Source of the DNA: Dirofilaria immitis
Lineage: Eukaryota; Nematoda; Chromadorea; Rhabditida; Onchocercidae
Direction: 5' to 3'
Length of the DNA: 64,000 nt
Assembly (NCBI GenBank): GCA_024305405.1
Contig: JAKNDB010000088.1
Coordinates: forward strand, 186,001 to 250,000
Numbering within the stretch: position 1 is the stretch's first letter; each line of letters starts with the position of its first letter. Positions 16,116 to 30,400 of the stretch are shown here, piece after piece. The position numbers were made by a program, and so were the translations under genes. The notes under the pieces were generated by a model, which worked only from the letters and a program-made list of their open reading frames with translations, had not been told where the DNA came from and did not search any database.

Positions 16116-18450
16116 AGATTTTAATAATTTGAAATTAGAAAATTTAATCAAATATTAGAAATAATTTTAGTTAGATTACTCGAAAATCAATCGTTTCATT
16201 CATTTTGAATGAACCGATTTCGTTAATTTTCTGTGCTATTTATGATTTTTCCCTTTTCGTTTCTTTTTTTTTTTTTTTTTTTTTGAATCTCGGTTAGACA
16301 TTACTCAATAGATTTGATAAGAAAGAATAGAGGAAAATGATAGGACGGAAATTACTTTTTCTATCACTTTTGTCTATCATTTATCAATAATCAACGTTTA
16401 TCATCAATTTCATTTTGATGAAATTCGTTAAAAAACCGGTTCATCTTCCTATCATTTACTTTTTTTTTTTTTCCACTTCCTCCATCCTCTCATTTCTTTC
16501 ACCATTTAATGATTTCGATACCTATGATTAACTTTGCCGGAAATTACTTATGAAATTTCATTTTTTTTCAGTTCATTTTAATCATTGCGTTCATGGTCAA
16601 CACTATCACCACTAACACCATTATTATCATCGTTATCATCGTCATCATCATCAGCCATTTTCTCTAATGCATTTCTTCGCTTCCTATTTTTCTAATTTGC
16701 CTTTTTTTTTCTTTCAAAATGATGAATATTCTTGTTTCCTCAAACATAATCTTCTTTCTCCTTCTAATCATTTTTTCTCGTTCATTCTTTCTTTCTTTTC
16801 TCTCATCATTTCGTTACTATCAAATATTATCTGATTTCTATTCATTTTCTTTCATATAACAAAATGTATATTTTGTACTGTTCATAAAAAGGCCAAAAAT
16901 TGATTATCAATTTATGATAGTACTGTATTCTAAGAAATATCTGTAAGTTGAACTAATTTATCAACTTTGTCATTTTATATCATGGAAAATTTTTTAGTTT
17001 TTAGTTATAATATCATCAAGTATTGATAACATATAGGCAATGATATGATAACTATATATAGAGTAATTATCAAAATACCGGCCTTAACGGCAAACAATGC
17101 TTGTCCACGAGAAAAGCATAAAATAATGTTAACAGGTATTTTATGCTCTGTTCATAACTTTTACAACAAATTAATCCTTCATATGTGAGAGGCAACTTTA
17201 CTACAATATTACAAGCAGTTTTTGCTAATTTAAGGCCTTCTTTAAGGCCTTCATCGCTTTATAGGTATCTATAAAAACTTCAACACTAACAGGCCTTTTA
17301 TAATAGAGCATATTTCACTTATTAAACCCTTGTATTCATCTTTACGCTCAGATTTTGCTAATGATCATCATTATAAATAAACGAGATTGCAAAAATTATC
17401 AAGAGTTATGCAGCAATTATTATTGATAAGAAAAACTTTATTGCATAAAATCTAAAATACATAATATTTAAAATTGTAATAATGCTAGCACATCAATATG
17501 ATAATTATTACAACTTGCAATAGATAATGAAATATCAACATAACGATTACTTACAATCATAAATGAAGTAATAGTGATCAAATAATCATAATTAATTAAT
17601 TGTTTATAATAGTTTGCAGAATTTTAATTATAGCAGAATAAAAAGTAATGTATGTGGATTACATAATACCCCGAATATAATAATCATTTCTTGCGTAAGC
17701 ATTAAAAGTTTAGTAGCTATTTCAATTTCATATGAGCCAATTCGTATTATTCTGGGCACTTTTCGATCAACAAATAAATAATTGCTAGTTTTAATAAATA
17801 TTACTGAACTAAACTTAATCTATGATTTATTTCAACTGTGCACAATTTAGTTTAGTGAAATATTTTGTTGCACAAATAGGAATCATTTTTTTTTTCGTAA
17901 TCCAAATCATCGGTATTACATCATCAGAAGATGAAAGAGATTTCTGAATAAAATTTAATCAAAATTTTAATGATATCTAATTGAAAAATAATCAATATTA
18001 AAAAAAAAAAAAGAAAAAGGAAGATTGAATAATCTAAGTTTATCATTTTTCCTTATTTCCTTAATGATTTGTAAAATTATTCCAATTTTTCCTAACATAC
18101 ATTCAATATTTCGATGATTTTTAATGAAGCGAAAAATACCATTTTGGCTAAGAATATTACATTCAATATTTTAGTATAATTCAATTTATAAATTTTTAAA
18201 ATTAATTTAATTCATAATTTTATCGCATATTTTCAGATTTATATTTTAAACTATTAATGAATTTATTTTGAATATAAATATCTTATATTATCAACATTGC
18301 TAAAATTGAATAAATTTAATTGAATGTATATTAGAAGATTTGGTTTCATTTTAAATAATTTTTAATCCACATCATATAAAAGCATATTATATTGCATATC
18401 AGAATGCAACCCGCAACTATCATATTAACATATCATATCAGTATATGTCT

Positions 18451-18789
18451 GAACAACTTAAAATCATTTTCAACAATTTATTCAACAATGATAATAAAAG
18501 TATTTGGAATATTATCGTTCATATTTGGATGTTCGAATGAACTCGAAACTATGGCTTCATTTTGAACAACTTAAAATCATTTTCAACAATTTATTCAACA
18601 ATGATAATAAAAGTATTTGGAATATTATCGTTCATATTTGGATGTTCGAATGAACTCGAAACTATGGCTTCATTTTGAACAACTTAAAATCATTTTCAAC
18701 AATTTATTCAACAATGATAATAAAAGTATTTGGAATATTATCGTTCATATTTGGATGTTCGAATGAACTCGAAACTATGGTTTCATTTT
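18451..18789. repeat. Tandem repeat, 3 copies of 113 bp
   Basis: Three almost identical copies begin GAACAACTTAAAATCATTTT at 18451, 18564 and 18677. The only change noticed is one base near the end of the last copy. The period is not a multiple of three, so this is not a coding repeat; near-identity implies recent expansion or ongoing homogenisation. Confidence 0.95.
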
Positions 18790-20863
18790 GTTTTAATATT
18801 TCAACTTCAATTTTAGCCGATATCTCATTTAAAATTTCAAATTTCAAATTTAATTTCCGATTTGATCTTATTTGATTTTTCATATTTCATTTCAACCATG
18901 ATTGTGTCTCGTTTTGATATTCAAATTTGAAATTTACTTTTAATTCTAACATTTTTTTTCGAGTTCATTATAATGATATAGAAATAGTTTATGATTTATT
19001 GAAAATTTGGATAACAATTTTTTGATAAATTGATTTTTGGTAAAGTTTCTTATTTTTCCTTTCTTTTTTTCGTTATCAAAATAAAACTAACAATTATTAT
19101 TTTGTATTTTCGTATAAGCTTTTCCTTCTTTTTCGTTTTTTTTTTTTTTTTTTTTTTATTTAAATGATAATAGTTTAAAATGATGAAATCAATTTAGTTT
19201 GCGAAAAAAAAAGTTGCGAATCTTTTAATCTTAAATTTACAAATGAACTTTGCATTCCTTATGATCAAATTAAAATATTTGATTCTTTGCTCAAAATTGT
19301 TAGTAATCATTAATTTTTGTTTTAATCATCTTTTCAGAAGTTATCAAATTAAATTTAATCTGTTAATCGGTTTTTTTTTGCTTCAACTTTTTTCTTAAAT
19401 AGAAAGCTGACCGGGTGGGTAATTTAGAATTTGAAAAACTGATATGATAAAAAAACTGATATGATAAACTGATATTTTTTCTTTTATTATCAATTTTCTT
19501 TTTGGATTATTAACATGATTATAGGCAATGCAGTAAGTAAAATGAACTTTTCAAATTTTAGAATATAATCAACGTAATTAAAAAAAATAATTATCATTAT
19601 GATTGAGATATTAATATTGCTGCTTTTTTTATCCTAATTATGAAAAGTATTAGTTTTGATTAGTTGTGATTATCGATTAATTAAAATCAAAATCAGTTTG
19701 CAATTATCATAAATAATAGTGGTTTTTTTTTTTTTTTGAAATAAAACATTTATCTCACGATAAATTAATCATTTGCTCCTATATATACATAAAAGAATTT
19801 TATGTAAAATAAAAAGTAGTTTATTGTAATTAAATTCAAATTAATAATTTTCTAATTTATGATTTCAAATAAATTATAAAATTATTATTATTTGCTATAA
19901 TTTGGATATGAATGATATTTTCATAGATAACAAAAATTAATTATATGTATATATATATCGAATATATGAAATTGTAATTTAGGTAGGATAAATTTAACAA
20001 TTCATTTTACATTTTTAACCAACAGATAATTTACTCATTGCTTGCTATAAAAATGTTATTCAAAGATCGAAATAACTTTATCAATCATTAATAACATTAT
20101 AATCATTATCAACAAAAGGAAAAGCTTTTGTTAAAAATATTGAAATGCATTATATATATATTTTTGTTAAACAAATTCAAAACTATAGCATAATGATTCC
20201 TGATAAATTTTATAATGTATTATCATAATAATGATAATAAATTATGAAATTTTATTATCGTTCAAGATAACTATTAATAAAAAAGCAACATTCGTTTATC
20301 AATGCTAAATTAAGATATCAAATTTGAAAATATTTATTTGCATTTATCAAAAATAATATCATTTATCTACACTGTTGCTATTTTTCTTTTGTTGTTGTTA
20401 TCTTTACAGATTGACTAAATAAATTAATTAATTTAAAATTATAATAACAAACATTCTGATAAAAAAATAATCATAAAAATTAAAAGCAAATTTACAAAAT
20501 TTTTCATTCATGAAAGAAAATTTTTTTCCAATCATTTTTATTGATAATTGAGTTGATAAAAATGCTATATTATCAAATTATCATCAAATATTTTTAATCA
20601 AACATTAGCACAGTATTTTTTTAGTTAATTTTAAATTTCAATTGGTTAATTAATTTAACATAAATTGTATCAATTTCGCTCTTTCTTTCATTTTTTTTTT
20701 TTTTTTTGATTACCGTAGCTAGCCAAATTGTCTCTAACAATATTAAAGTTCTTTTTTTTTTTTCTTTTTCTTATTTCAGACGGAAACGATTAAAACAAAT
20801 TTAAAGTGTAAAATTACATTTCGACAAATGCATCATCATTTTTGTTGCATGCCCTTATCGGTC

Positions 20864-20903
20864 ATCAATTCATTCATTCATTCATTCATTCATTCATTCA
20901 TTC
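20864..20903. repeat. (ATTC)n microsatellite
   Basis: About ten uninterrupted ATTC units, an expected polymorphic simple repeat. Confidence 0.95.
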
Positions 20904-21451
20904 GATTAACTGATGAATAAAAAAAAAAAAAAAATATTGGTTTTAAATGTATCATCAAATATGATGCAATAATTTTTAACAAAGATAGGCCAAATTTAAT
21001 TTCCGGTAAAAATTCTGTTGCAAAATTAATGACATACAGTTCAATGGAAAATATCGAAAAAAAAAAAAAAAAAACGAAAAAAGAAAATGAAAAATTATTT
21101 GTTGCCGATATAACACTTCAATCAATTTATTAAAAAATTTTTTTTTTTTGATTTTTTCCCTTTATATATTTCAATTTTTCCACTTCCTTCTGCTTACCTA
21201 ATTTTTGCGCTTCATCGATTCATTTGTTTAAACAATGATAAAACTTATCACAAAAATAATAATCCAACAAGTTTCGTAAGCTAAAAATAAAAAAAAAAAA
21301 TTTTTGAATCAAACTAGAAATTTTATTGTCTTTTTTTTTTTTTTTTGGAAAAAGATAACTAAATGCTAAAAGAAATTTGCTTAACTTACAGATAAGATAC
21401 AAAAATAATTTTATCAATCAAAAGAAATAATAATTGCCTTATTTTTTTCTC

Positions 21452-21456
21452 CCTCT

Positions 21457-21490
<34 letters not shown>
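21452..21490. repeat. (CT)n microsatellite
   Basis: An almost pure pyrimidine dinucleotide run of roughly 38 bases, ending just before AAAAATGCTG. Confidence 0.93.
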
Positions 21491-21493
<3 letters not shown>

Positions 21494-22652
21494 AATGCTG
21501 CATATTATTATTTGTTTATGTTGAAAATAAAAAAAAAAATCGCTGCAAACAAAAAATTAATTTTTATATTTATCGGTCAAAAAAAAAAGACAAAATAAAA
21601 ATAGAAATAAACTTTGTATTGAAAAAAAAAAAAATTACTGATCGTTATTGATTTTTTTCATTTGTCATTTTTCTTTTTTTTTCGCTAATTAAATTTGAGA
21701 AAATGGAAAAGAAAGTGCATATTTCTTTCAATCAAATATTTGTAATTATAATTTATTTCTATTTTTAAAAATAATTTGAATCTAAATAATCAATAATTTA
21801 ATTGGACAAATAATTTCATTCAATTCAAATTTCAATTTTGAATTTATAAATTAATATATTTTTTTTTATTAAAATTATATTATTCTAAATGAGAGAATCA
21901 TAAAAAGATTCAAGTTTGAAAAATTTTCAATAGATTGTTTAATCACTACATATATATATGCACATATATTATCAGGAAAAATGTTAAATATGATCGTTTA
22001 AAAATTTGCAACACTTCAAAATCAATAAGCTAATAAAGTAAGTTGATTTAAAAAATTACCTCAATAATACAACCATAGCGATATTATCATATCATTATCA
22101 TTATTATTACAAGTTTTGTATGCTAGATTAATCGTTTAGAAAATAGCAATAAATTATGATATTAATTTTGATAATTTTCAACATGTCATTTTAGCAAAAA
22201 TTAATGATTAAATTGAAAATTTCTGATAATCTGATAATTAATTTCTGATAATTAATTATTTCATAATTGGAAGATTTATTATTTGTTAACTTTTTCTTTT
22301 GTTTTTTTCTTCATACATATCAATTTCTAAATTTTCTTTTGTTTAATCAGCTGTTATTGTTATTCATTGCTTATATTTAAAATTAAAAATAAATAAATTT
22401 AAAATTTTTTTCAAAATCTACAAATTTATAATTATTTTATAAAAATTACAGAAAAAAAATAACAAAATTAAATGATAACAAAAAATTTGATTAAAACAGT
22501 TTTTTCATTTTTAAATTGATTAGAATCCTTACTTTATGATTAGAAAAGTTGTAAATAAATGAATTGATCATTTCTTATATTTCTGAAAAAAAAATCGATA
22601 GATCATCTTTCCCTTTTCTTTTTTTTTTTTTTGAATCGCTTACTTTGTAATA

Positions 22653-23241
22653 ACTTTTCTCTAAGTACGTGTAAATAATAAAGATACTTTTCTCTAAGTA
22701 CGTGTAAATAATAAAGATACTTTTCTGTAAGTACGTGTAAATAATAAAGATACTTTTCTCTAAATACGTGTAAATAATAAAGATACTTTTCTCTAAGTAC
22801 GTGTAAATAATAAAGATACTTTTCTCTAAGTACGTGTAAATAATAAAGATACTTTTCTCTAAGTACGTGTAAATAATAAAGATACTTTTCTCTAAGTACG
22901 TGTAAATAATAAAGATACTTTTCTCTAAGTACGTGTAAATAATAAAGATACTTTTCTCTAAGTACGTGTAAATAATAAAGATACTTTTCTCTAAGTACGT
23001 GTAAATAATAAAGATACTTTCTCTAAGTACGTGTAAATAATAAAGATACTTTTCTCTAAGTACGTGTAAATAATAAAGATACTTTTCTCTAAGTACGTGT
23101 AAATAATAAAGATACTTTTCTCTAAGTACGTGTAAATAATAAAGATACTTTTCTCTAAGTACGTGTAAATAATAAAGATACTTTTCTCTAAGTACGTGTA
23201 AATAATAAAGATACTTTTCTCTAAGTACGTGTAAATAATAA
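22653..23241. repeat. Minisatellite, 18 copies of 33 bp
   Basis: The unit ACTTTTCTCTAAGTACGTG followed by TAAATAATAAAGAT repeats 18 times with a 33-base period. Copies are nearly identical: one has CTGTAAG, one CTAAATACG and one (near 23016) lacks a T. Each unit includes TACGTGTAAATAA, which contains an ACGTG core and a GTAAATA forkhead-type core. If the NDUFS4-like exons to the right belong to a live gene, this array lies inside its next intron. Confidence 0.97.
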
Positions 23242-23506
23242 AAGTAATTGCAAATGAAATATTTTAGCTTAGTTTGATAAGAATCGTATCAAATCAATCA
23301 TTTTTCGTTATTTTATAAAAAAATTTAAGAAAAAAGTAACAAAAAAAAAAAATATTTTCAAGCAAAGGAAATTAATTTCGGAAAAAAAAAAGAAAAGAAA
23401 CTCACGTCGAATAAGTAATTTTAAAAAAAGTTGTATAATGCAATCGATGAATTCAATTTTTTTTTCCATCATTATAAGATGCTATAATGGCAACTCATTA
23501 ACTTAC

Positions 23507-23985
23507 GTGCTAGACCAATCAATCAATGGATTCTCTCATCTTTCCATGTTATCCACCTTAATTTTCCACGTTCTAGTAGCGTCGCCCAGCCTGACTGAGT
23601 AGCTTCACGTGCCGATCGATATATACGCACTCGACGATGGCGTAAGAAATCCTTAGGTACATCAGCAATATCTACTGCTTGCTACTACAATATTATCGCA
23701 ACTCAAAACCTAATTTTTAAATTCATATATTACCTTCTGTACACCACTGATATTATTTGCTATTTCCCGAGATTAAATCTGGTGATCTTGTTAATCACGT
23801 CGTTATTTATGCTCTTCTTTCAAATGTATTTACATCTGTTTTAAATTTGATATCGAAATAAACAAACTTTTGACATTTCATCGGAAACTCTAATCTTTGT
23901 TGCCACCTGTAATGGTTCTAATACATCATCAACTGATTTTTGGGTAACCGTTGAAATCGGATATTGAATATGTGAACCGTTATAA
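23507..23985 (-). pseudogene. NDUFS4-like complex I subunit, disrupted and incomplete
   Basis: NDUFS4 is an accessory subunit of mitochondrial NADH dehydrogenase. Two minus-strand exon-like blocks are recognisable. The first (about 23985-23907) reads STVTQKSVDDVLEPLQ before a GT donor. The second (23681-23507) reads VPKDFLRHRRVRIYRSAREA, then TQSGW, a break of frame, TRTWKIKVDNMER, a TGA where the family has Trp, and ENPLIDWSS before a GTAAGT donor. The break between QSGW and TRTW and the Trp-to-stop substitution disable it; the substitution is not a homopolymer slip. The C-terminal exons that should follow (family motif DPLSN onward) were not found in the 8 kb downstream. Splice sites remain good, so a recent pseudogene or a seriously misassembled live gene are both possible. 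Confidence 0.68.
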
Positions 23986-24041
23986 GAAAAAAATTAACGT
24001 TTTTTTTTTTTTACATTTGAAAAATAAGAAACAAAAAATAT

Positions 24042-24450
24042 TCCACTAAGCTAATTATATCGATTAAATCGTATTTATTGTTATCACTTTATCTTGCTAA
24101 TGATATTTTCAGATAGAATAATTATATGCCATGTTATCACTTTATCTTGCCAATGATGTTTTCTGATAGAATGATTGTTTGCCACTAAGCTAATTATATC
24201 GATTAAATCGTATTTACTGTTATCACTTTGTCTTGTCAATAATAATTACAGATACAATGATTATATGCCACCAAGCTAATTATATCGATTAAATCGTTTA
24301 TTTATTGTTTATCACTTTATCTTGCCAATGATATTTTTAGATAGAATGATTGCATGTCATAAAGTTAATTATATCAGTTAGATCATATTTATTATTATCA
24401 CTTTATCTTGCCAATGATATTTTCTGATAGAATAATTGTATGCCATAATT
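24042..24450. repeat. Degenerate tandem repeat, ~88-bp unit, about 4-5 copies
   Basis: Units with AAGCTAATTATATCGATTAA, TTATCACTTTATCTTGCCAA and GATAGAATGATT recur at about 24042, 24182, 24270 and 24357, with a partial copy near 24133. They are visibly diverged, unlike the other arrays in the window. Confidence 0.85.
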
Positions 24451-27400
24451 TTAAACTAATTATAAAGCTCAATTTAAGTAGTTTGAAATAAACAAGCTTT
24501 TCAATAATAATTCTTGACATGATTATAATTATATTTCAAATATAACATTCAAATATAAATTACAGGATAATTGTTTGATTGCATTATGAAATTATTTGAT
24601 AATAAAATTAAATAATTATTTAAAATTTGTTTTTAAGAGAAAATAAATATGAATGGGAAGAAATGCATCAAATTGATTATTCCTATAATTTACAGCCAAA
24701 CAAAAAATTATTTGAAAAAAGCAAAATTTTTTTGGTTTCATTTTTTTTCTTTGCTTTTATTAAATTTTGTAAATAAAAAGAATAATTTTTAGGTAAAAAT
24801 AATTTTCAATAAAATAATTTATGGATAATATGTTGAAATGAAATTTTGTACTTTTTGAAAATTATATACCAAATGCTTCGTTTCTTTCATTTCCTCTAAA
24901 ATTTTATTGTAAAAAATATATAAAACTTCCGTTTACCTTTTTCATTCAATTATCTCATTAATAAAAAAAAAGAAAAAAACTTCATATGTACCGTATCTTT
25001 GTTGGTTTCTTTTTTTTTTTTTTTTTTTATTTTACAAATTAAAATTTATTTATTTTTCTTGTACATAATTTATCAATCAAACTATCTATTTTATTTTTAT
25101 TTTTTTTTCAAATATTATCCTTGACCTCTCAATTTATTATTGATTTGATCGAACATTTATTTTTACTCGTTACAATATTACGATACAATCCATTTGATCT
25201 ATTTGATAAATTTATCAAATATTTTTCGCACACCAAATTTCTCATATTATTATTTCTTCCTTTTTTTTTTTTTTTGAGTATAATATTGTTAATAGTTATA
25301 CGAAATGGCGATGATTCAAATTTTGATTAAATTTTGTAAATTTAATATATTTTTTCAATTTTTTTTTGGTCAAAATCAATGAGAAAATTGAAAACTGAAA
25401 ACTGTTAATGATTGATTCATATCATAATAGCTATCATTATCAATATTTAAATATACTATGCTATTGGATAACAAATTTACACCGAGCATTTAAATGAATT
25501 AGTATAAAATTTCAAAAAATTTTTATTTACCTTAGAAATTATTATATTATTTTCACACAACAGACGATATAAACACAATGTAGGATTTTTCTAATCTTTG
25601 TAACTTCGAAATAATCATACAATTAATATAAATTTCATAGTTAATTTATATTAATCAAAATTGTTGATCTTAATTTAAGCATATTAATTAAAAATATCAT
25701 ATATATATAAATTGCTTTTTTAATTTGAATTATCTATTTCATCTTTTTCATTGGTTGTTATTTAATGAAATATAAGTTTAAATAATAATCAAAAAGCTTT
25801 ACAAATAAACAAAATATTTTTATACTTTAAATTAAGAATAATTAAATTAGCAAAACAAAAAAAGAAAAAGCAAAAATAACATTTGTATCAAATTGATAGA
25901 TACAATATTATCGTTGATTTGTTTATAAAAATTTGTTGACAATTCTGCCATAAATTCTTCTACTAAATAAATAAAATATAAATTTACAAAAAAAAAAAAG
26001 AAAATAAAAAGTATAAGAAAAAATATTCAACAAACTTATTTACTATGGCAATATTTCTCATATATTTACTATTTAAATTCGATATTTCAAATAAAATATT
26101 ATAAGTATTAATATAAAATATAAATACAAAATATAAATTAATATTAATTATAAATTTGAATTTAAATAGCAATATTAGCTAATAGATATAATTATAAAAA
26201 AAGAAGAGATTATTGAATTATTGTAACGATTCTTATGTTTTATCATTTGGAATTAATTAATTCACAATTTTATTTAATTGATTACTTCGAGTGAAGTATA
26301 CATTATCAGTTGCTAAATAATATAAATAATTTTTAAATCTAATTTATAAGCTTATCTTTGATAACTAAATGATAAATTGTTTAAAATTAAATCTGCAAAG
26401 ATGGGAAATTTGTATAAAGAAAAAGAAAAATGGTTGAAATTGATTAAATTAAGTGAAATTCATCAAAAGTTCAAAAGTTATATTTTGCAAAATTCTCAGA
26501 AGAAATTTGAAAATTTAAATTAAAAAATAAAAGCGAAAATAATAAAGACGAGATAATATTTACAATTATCAAAAAACGATTTTGTTTTTTTTTTTCAATT
26601 AAATTTTATTTATTAATTTAGTAGCAAAGCAAATTGATACAAGTAAATATAAATTGGATGGATAAAAAGATATCAGTTTCAAAAAACTATTCATCATATA
26701 AAATGAAAAAAATTTTCCAATCATTACTATTATAAATTGCTGTTAACTCTGATAAATGATAACAAAAAATTCAACTATTAATAGATCGTCCTGAATTTTT
26801 CAAAGTTTTTTCTTGAAGTATTACGCATAGTACTTTCATGAATAAATATATTCCCGTTAATTAGTGTAAAAAAAAATAAGCACTCAAGCAATCATATAAA
26901 TGTTGGATTCAATCAAGTTGCTGTTACTGAAATTATTTCACGATTATCAATCATTTTCATCATATGATGAAATATCACTATCATTTTTTAACGTTTTTTA
27001 ACTTCATACATTGGCATATCAATCAGATAAATGAATTAATAAAATTTGAAAAAATTTGAAATTTCAAATTTACAAAAAAATTCATTTGTTGATCAAATGA
27101 ATGAATGATAATAAATTCATGATAATAATAATGATTAAATTGAAATTCACGAATTGCAGTTTCAAATTATTATTCAAATACATTCATATTCTGTGCTAAA
27201 AATGAGCAAAAATTAATGATAAAGAAAAATTTTAAAATAAAATTATTATCAAAAAAAAAAAGAAGAAAATTGATAATAATAATAATAATAAATATAAAAT
27301 TTCTTATCAAATCTTTCATAGTTCAAATTTGCTTGATATCAGTTTTTTTATCTTTTCGCTATTTCTTGCAAAAAATATTTCCCTAATTTTGTTTGCCTTG

Positions 27401-30400
27401 ATAATTAATAAATTAAATCATTAATGAAGATGAAAAAATTTGCAAAATTTGCACATTTATATCTAAGAAATGACTTAATTATAATTTGATTTGATTAATT
27501 AATTTCCATTCGATAATTTAATTATAATTTCATTTGATTTATTAATTTTCGTTTGGACGTTATTAAATAAAAATTGATCATTTCATTTGAAATAAAGCTA
27601 GAAGAAACGAAAAAAATTCGTATTTACATTTTGGGTATCTTTTTTTTTTTTCGTCCACTTCTTGAGTTCATCATTTCATTTGATAGGTTAAAATATTTCA
27701 GTAGAAAAACACTTTTTTTTTTTTTTAAATTCTTCTCTCTTTTATTTTGCATGAAGAAGTTGAAGTTTTACGAGTGATTTTATATTTTATAAAAATGATT
27801 TTATGAAATTAATTTAAAATTATGAAATGATCAATGAATGGACAAATCGTAAATGACTTGAACATTTATTTATTGCATAAATTATCTAAAATTTATGATA
27901 GCATTAAAATGATCATTAACAAAAAAAAAAAAAAAGAAAACTTTCATTTATTGAAAGTTTTCTCTTTAGTGCATTCCAATTAATTTGTTAATTTCAATGT
28001 AATCAAAAATGTGAATTAAATTTTGAGAAAAAGAAAAAGTGCAAACGATAAATGTATTGAGAAAAATTCACAAAAATTATAAAATTTGCCGACTTTTTGA
28101 AATTGATAAATTTATTAAATGAAATGATAAAGTTTGTGAAAATTTTAAAAGCGTAAATTTAAAAAAAAAAAACAAAAGAATTAGTAAGGTAGGAGAAATA
28201 TGTCAAGAAAAATGCTTTATAAATTATATGGTTTGCAAAATTACTAAAATAAAACAACTAGACAATTAGTTGAATAATTTATCAATGAATAATTTATCAA
28301 CTATAATAATTGATAAAAGAAACAAAGAAAAAGAATGCTGCTGCTAGAAGGTTGCTTTGTTCATTTATAGTTTCTAACTAATATATTTGTAAATTATTTT
28401 TTTTGTATTTTATAATTTTTATATAATTTAAAATTGATTATTACAATCTCACTAATATCACACACAGAATATTTGTCAATAATATGAAATTTTTTTTAAA
28501 AATTTTCAAATTGCAAAAATCGAATTTCAATTTTTTTGTCTTTTTGAAATGAAATATTTGAATAATTTATTTATGCTTAAAATTTGATCTCTTTAATTTA
28601 GCTAAAATTAGCAGTCAATTTTTTCCTTTTTTTCGTATCAATTTTGTTTTATAGATTCGAAGGAATGCTAAAAAATGAATGTCTTAAATTGTAAACTATG
28701 AAATTCAAAAAATTAACGAAGAAAAAAAAAGATCAAATAGAATTAGCAAAATAATCATATAGAGAAGAAAATTAAACAACAAATAAAATAAAAGGTATTT
28801 AATCTGTTTATTTTGCAAATTCAAGAAATGCAACATTTTTGTTGCATTATCATTTGAATATTTTAAACAATGATAATTTTCTTGTTCTTATCAAATTTTC
28901 CTCAAATTTTCAAAAATATTTATAATTTTTCAAATCATTCAAAAAAAAAAAGTGATTCCTTCTAATGATAAATCGACGGAAGCAAAAAAAAATACATTAA
29001 AAAAGCAACAAAAAAATGAATAAAATTTTTTTTAAAAAAAAATTTACACAAAGAATTGACCTAATTAAAATTAATTCCATTAAAGGAAAAACAAGAATCA
29101 AAACTTTTACAAAAAAAAAAAAATTCTTCAATATGCCAGATATATGCCAAAATGTTTAATTAAAACGGAAGAGAAAATAACGATAAAAAAAAAATTACGA
29201 AAGAAGAATTATGTCAAGTACTGATTATTTGAATTAATAAAATTAAATTAACCTATAATGAATTTGCTAAATTTCGAAAACAATTGCTAAATTTAGAAAT
29301 AATCATAAAATCATGATAAAACTTAAAAAAAAAGAAATTCAAATCAAAAATAATACACCTATGTATGAATTATTCTCATATTATTAGTAATGATAATACT
29401 GATAACGAATAAATGATATAAAATTATTTGCTTATGTTACTATTTGTTAATTCATTTTCACGATATTTTAGTAACAAATTTTATAGTTTTCTCAGCTGTA
29501 TGTCTAGAATTATAGGTTATTTATGAATGACGAATATGATTTATCAATATTTATTGGCTAGTTTGAATGACGAATATGATTTATCAATATTTATTGCTAA
29601 CTTGCAAGTTAATTTATTGTTAAGTTGAAATTATAATTAACATACATATATCAAATTAAAATAAATATTGCTTTTGATAATTGAAAGTTCTACAAATCAG
29701 CAAAGTAAAGTATTCAGTAAATATGATATTGAATAATTTTATGTAAACAATTATTCAAAATAAATCGAAAAGTTTGAAATAATTAAATGAATAATTGATT
29801 AATTCATTTAATTACTTTATTACTTAATTTTATGCTATTAAAAAGAAAATTAATGCAAAAATATTTATTAAAAAAATTCTAAATTTTTTAAATCTATTAG
29901 ATTTTACAAAAAAAAAAAAGTTTGAAAGTGATATAATAGGACAGTATTATATTGAATGATTCACATCAAATCTACGATAAGCTTAAGATCGAATGATTAT
30001 CGCAATATTTACAAAATTTCAATGAGAAACAAATATTACATGTAATTCAGCAGTTTACTTTTTGAAATTTATATTTCAAAAGAAAAGAAAAATAATTTTG
30101 AAAAAAATTTTTACTGATTAATATAAGAATATATGGACTATCAATGATAAATTATCATCAATTAATATTGTATTTTGTCGCCTCATTAATTATACTATAA
30201 CTATAAAAAAAAAAAAAGTGAAATTGTAGTTCGAAATGTATGAAAAAAATACTCTTGTTGTTTCCTAAAATTGAAAGTATTTCTAAAGTCCTTTTTTTTT
30301 TTTTAGAAAAAAAGTATCATCTATCCTTGTCAATCATATCATCGATTCATCTGTTTGTTGTATGAAATGAAGTTAGTCATAAACAGAAAATAAAAAATAT

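Larger units (their letters stand above)
15426..23506. other. AT-rich intergenic desert
   Basis: About 8 kb with no supported gene. It carries long poly-T and poly-A runs, an (ATTC)n tract at 20864-20903, a (CT)n tract near 21452-21490, and the tandem repeats listed separately. Open frames are short and low-complexity. Confidence 0.65.

Noticed and set aside
18675..18875. Open frame of 66 codons across the 113-bp repeats
   Set aside because: The repeat period is not a multiple of three and the frame is not kept between copies.
22653..23241. Regular repeats that could be mistaken for a CRISPR array
   Set aside because: The 33-bp units are directly adjoining with no unique spacers, in a eukaryotic genome.
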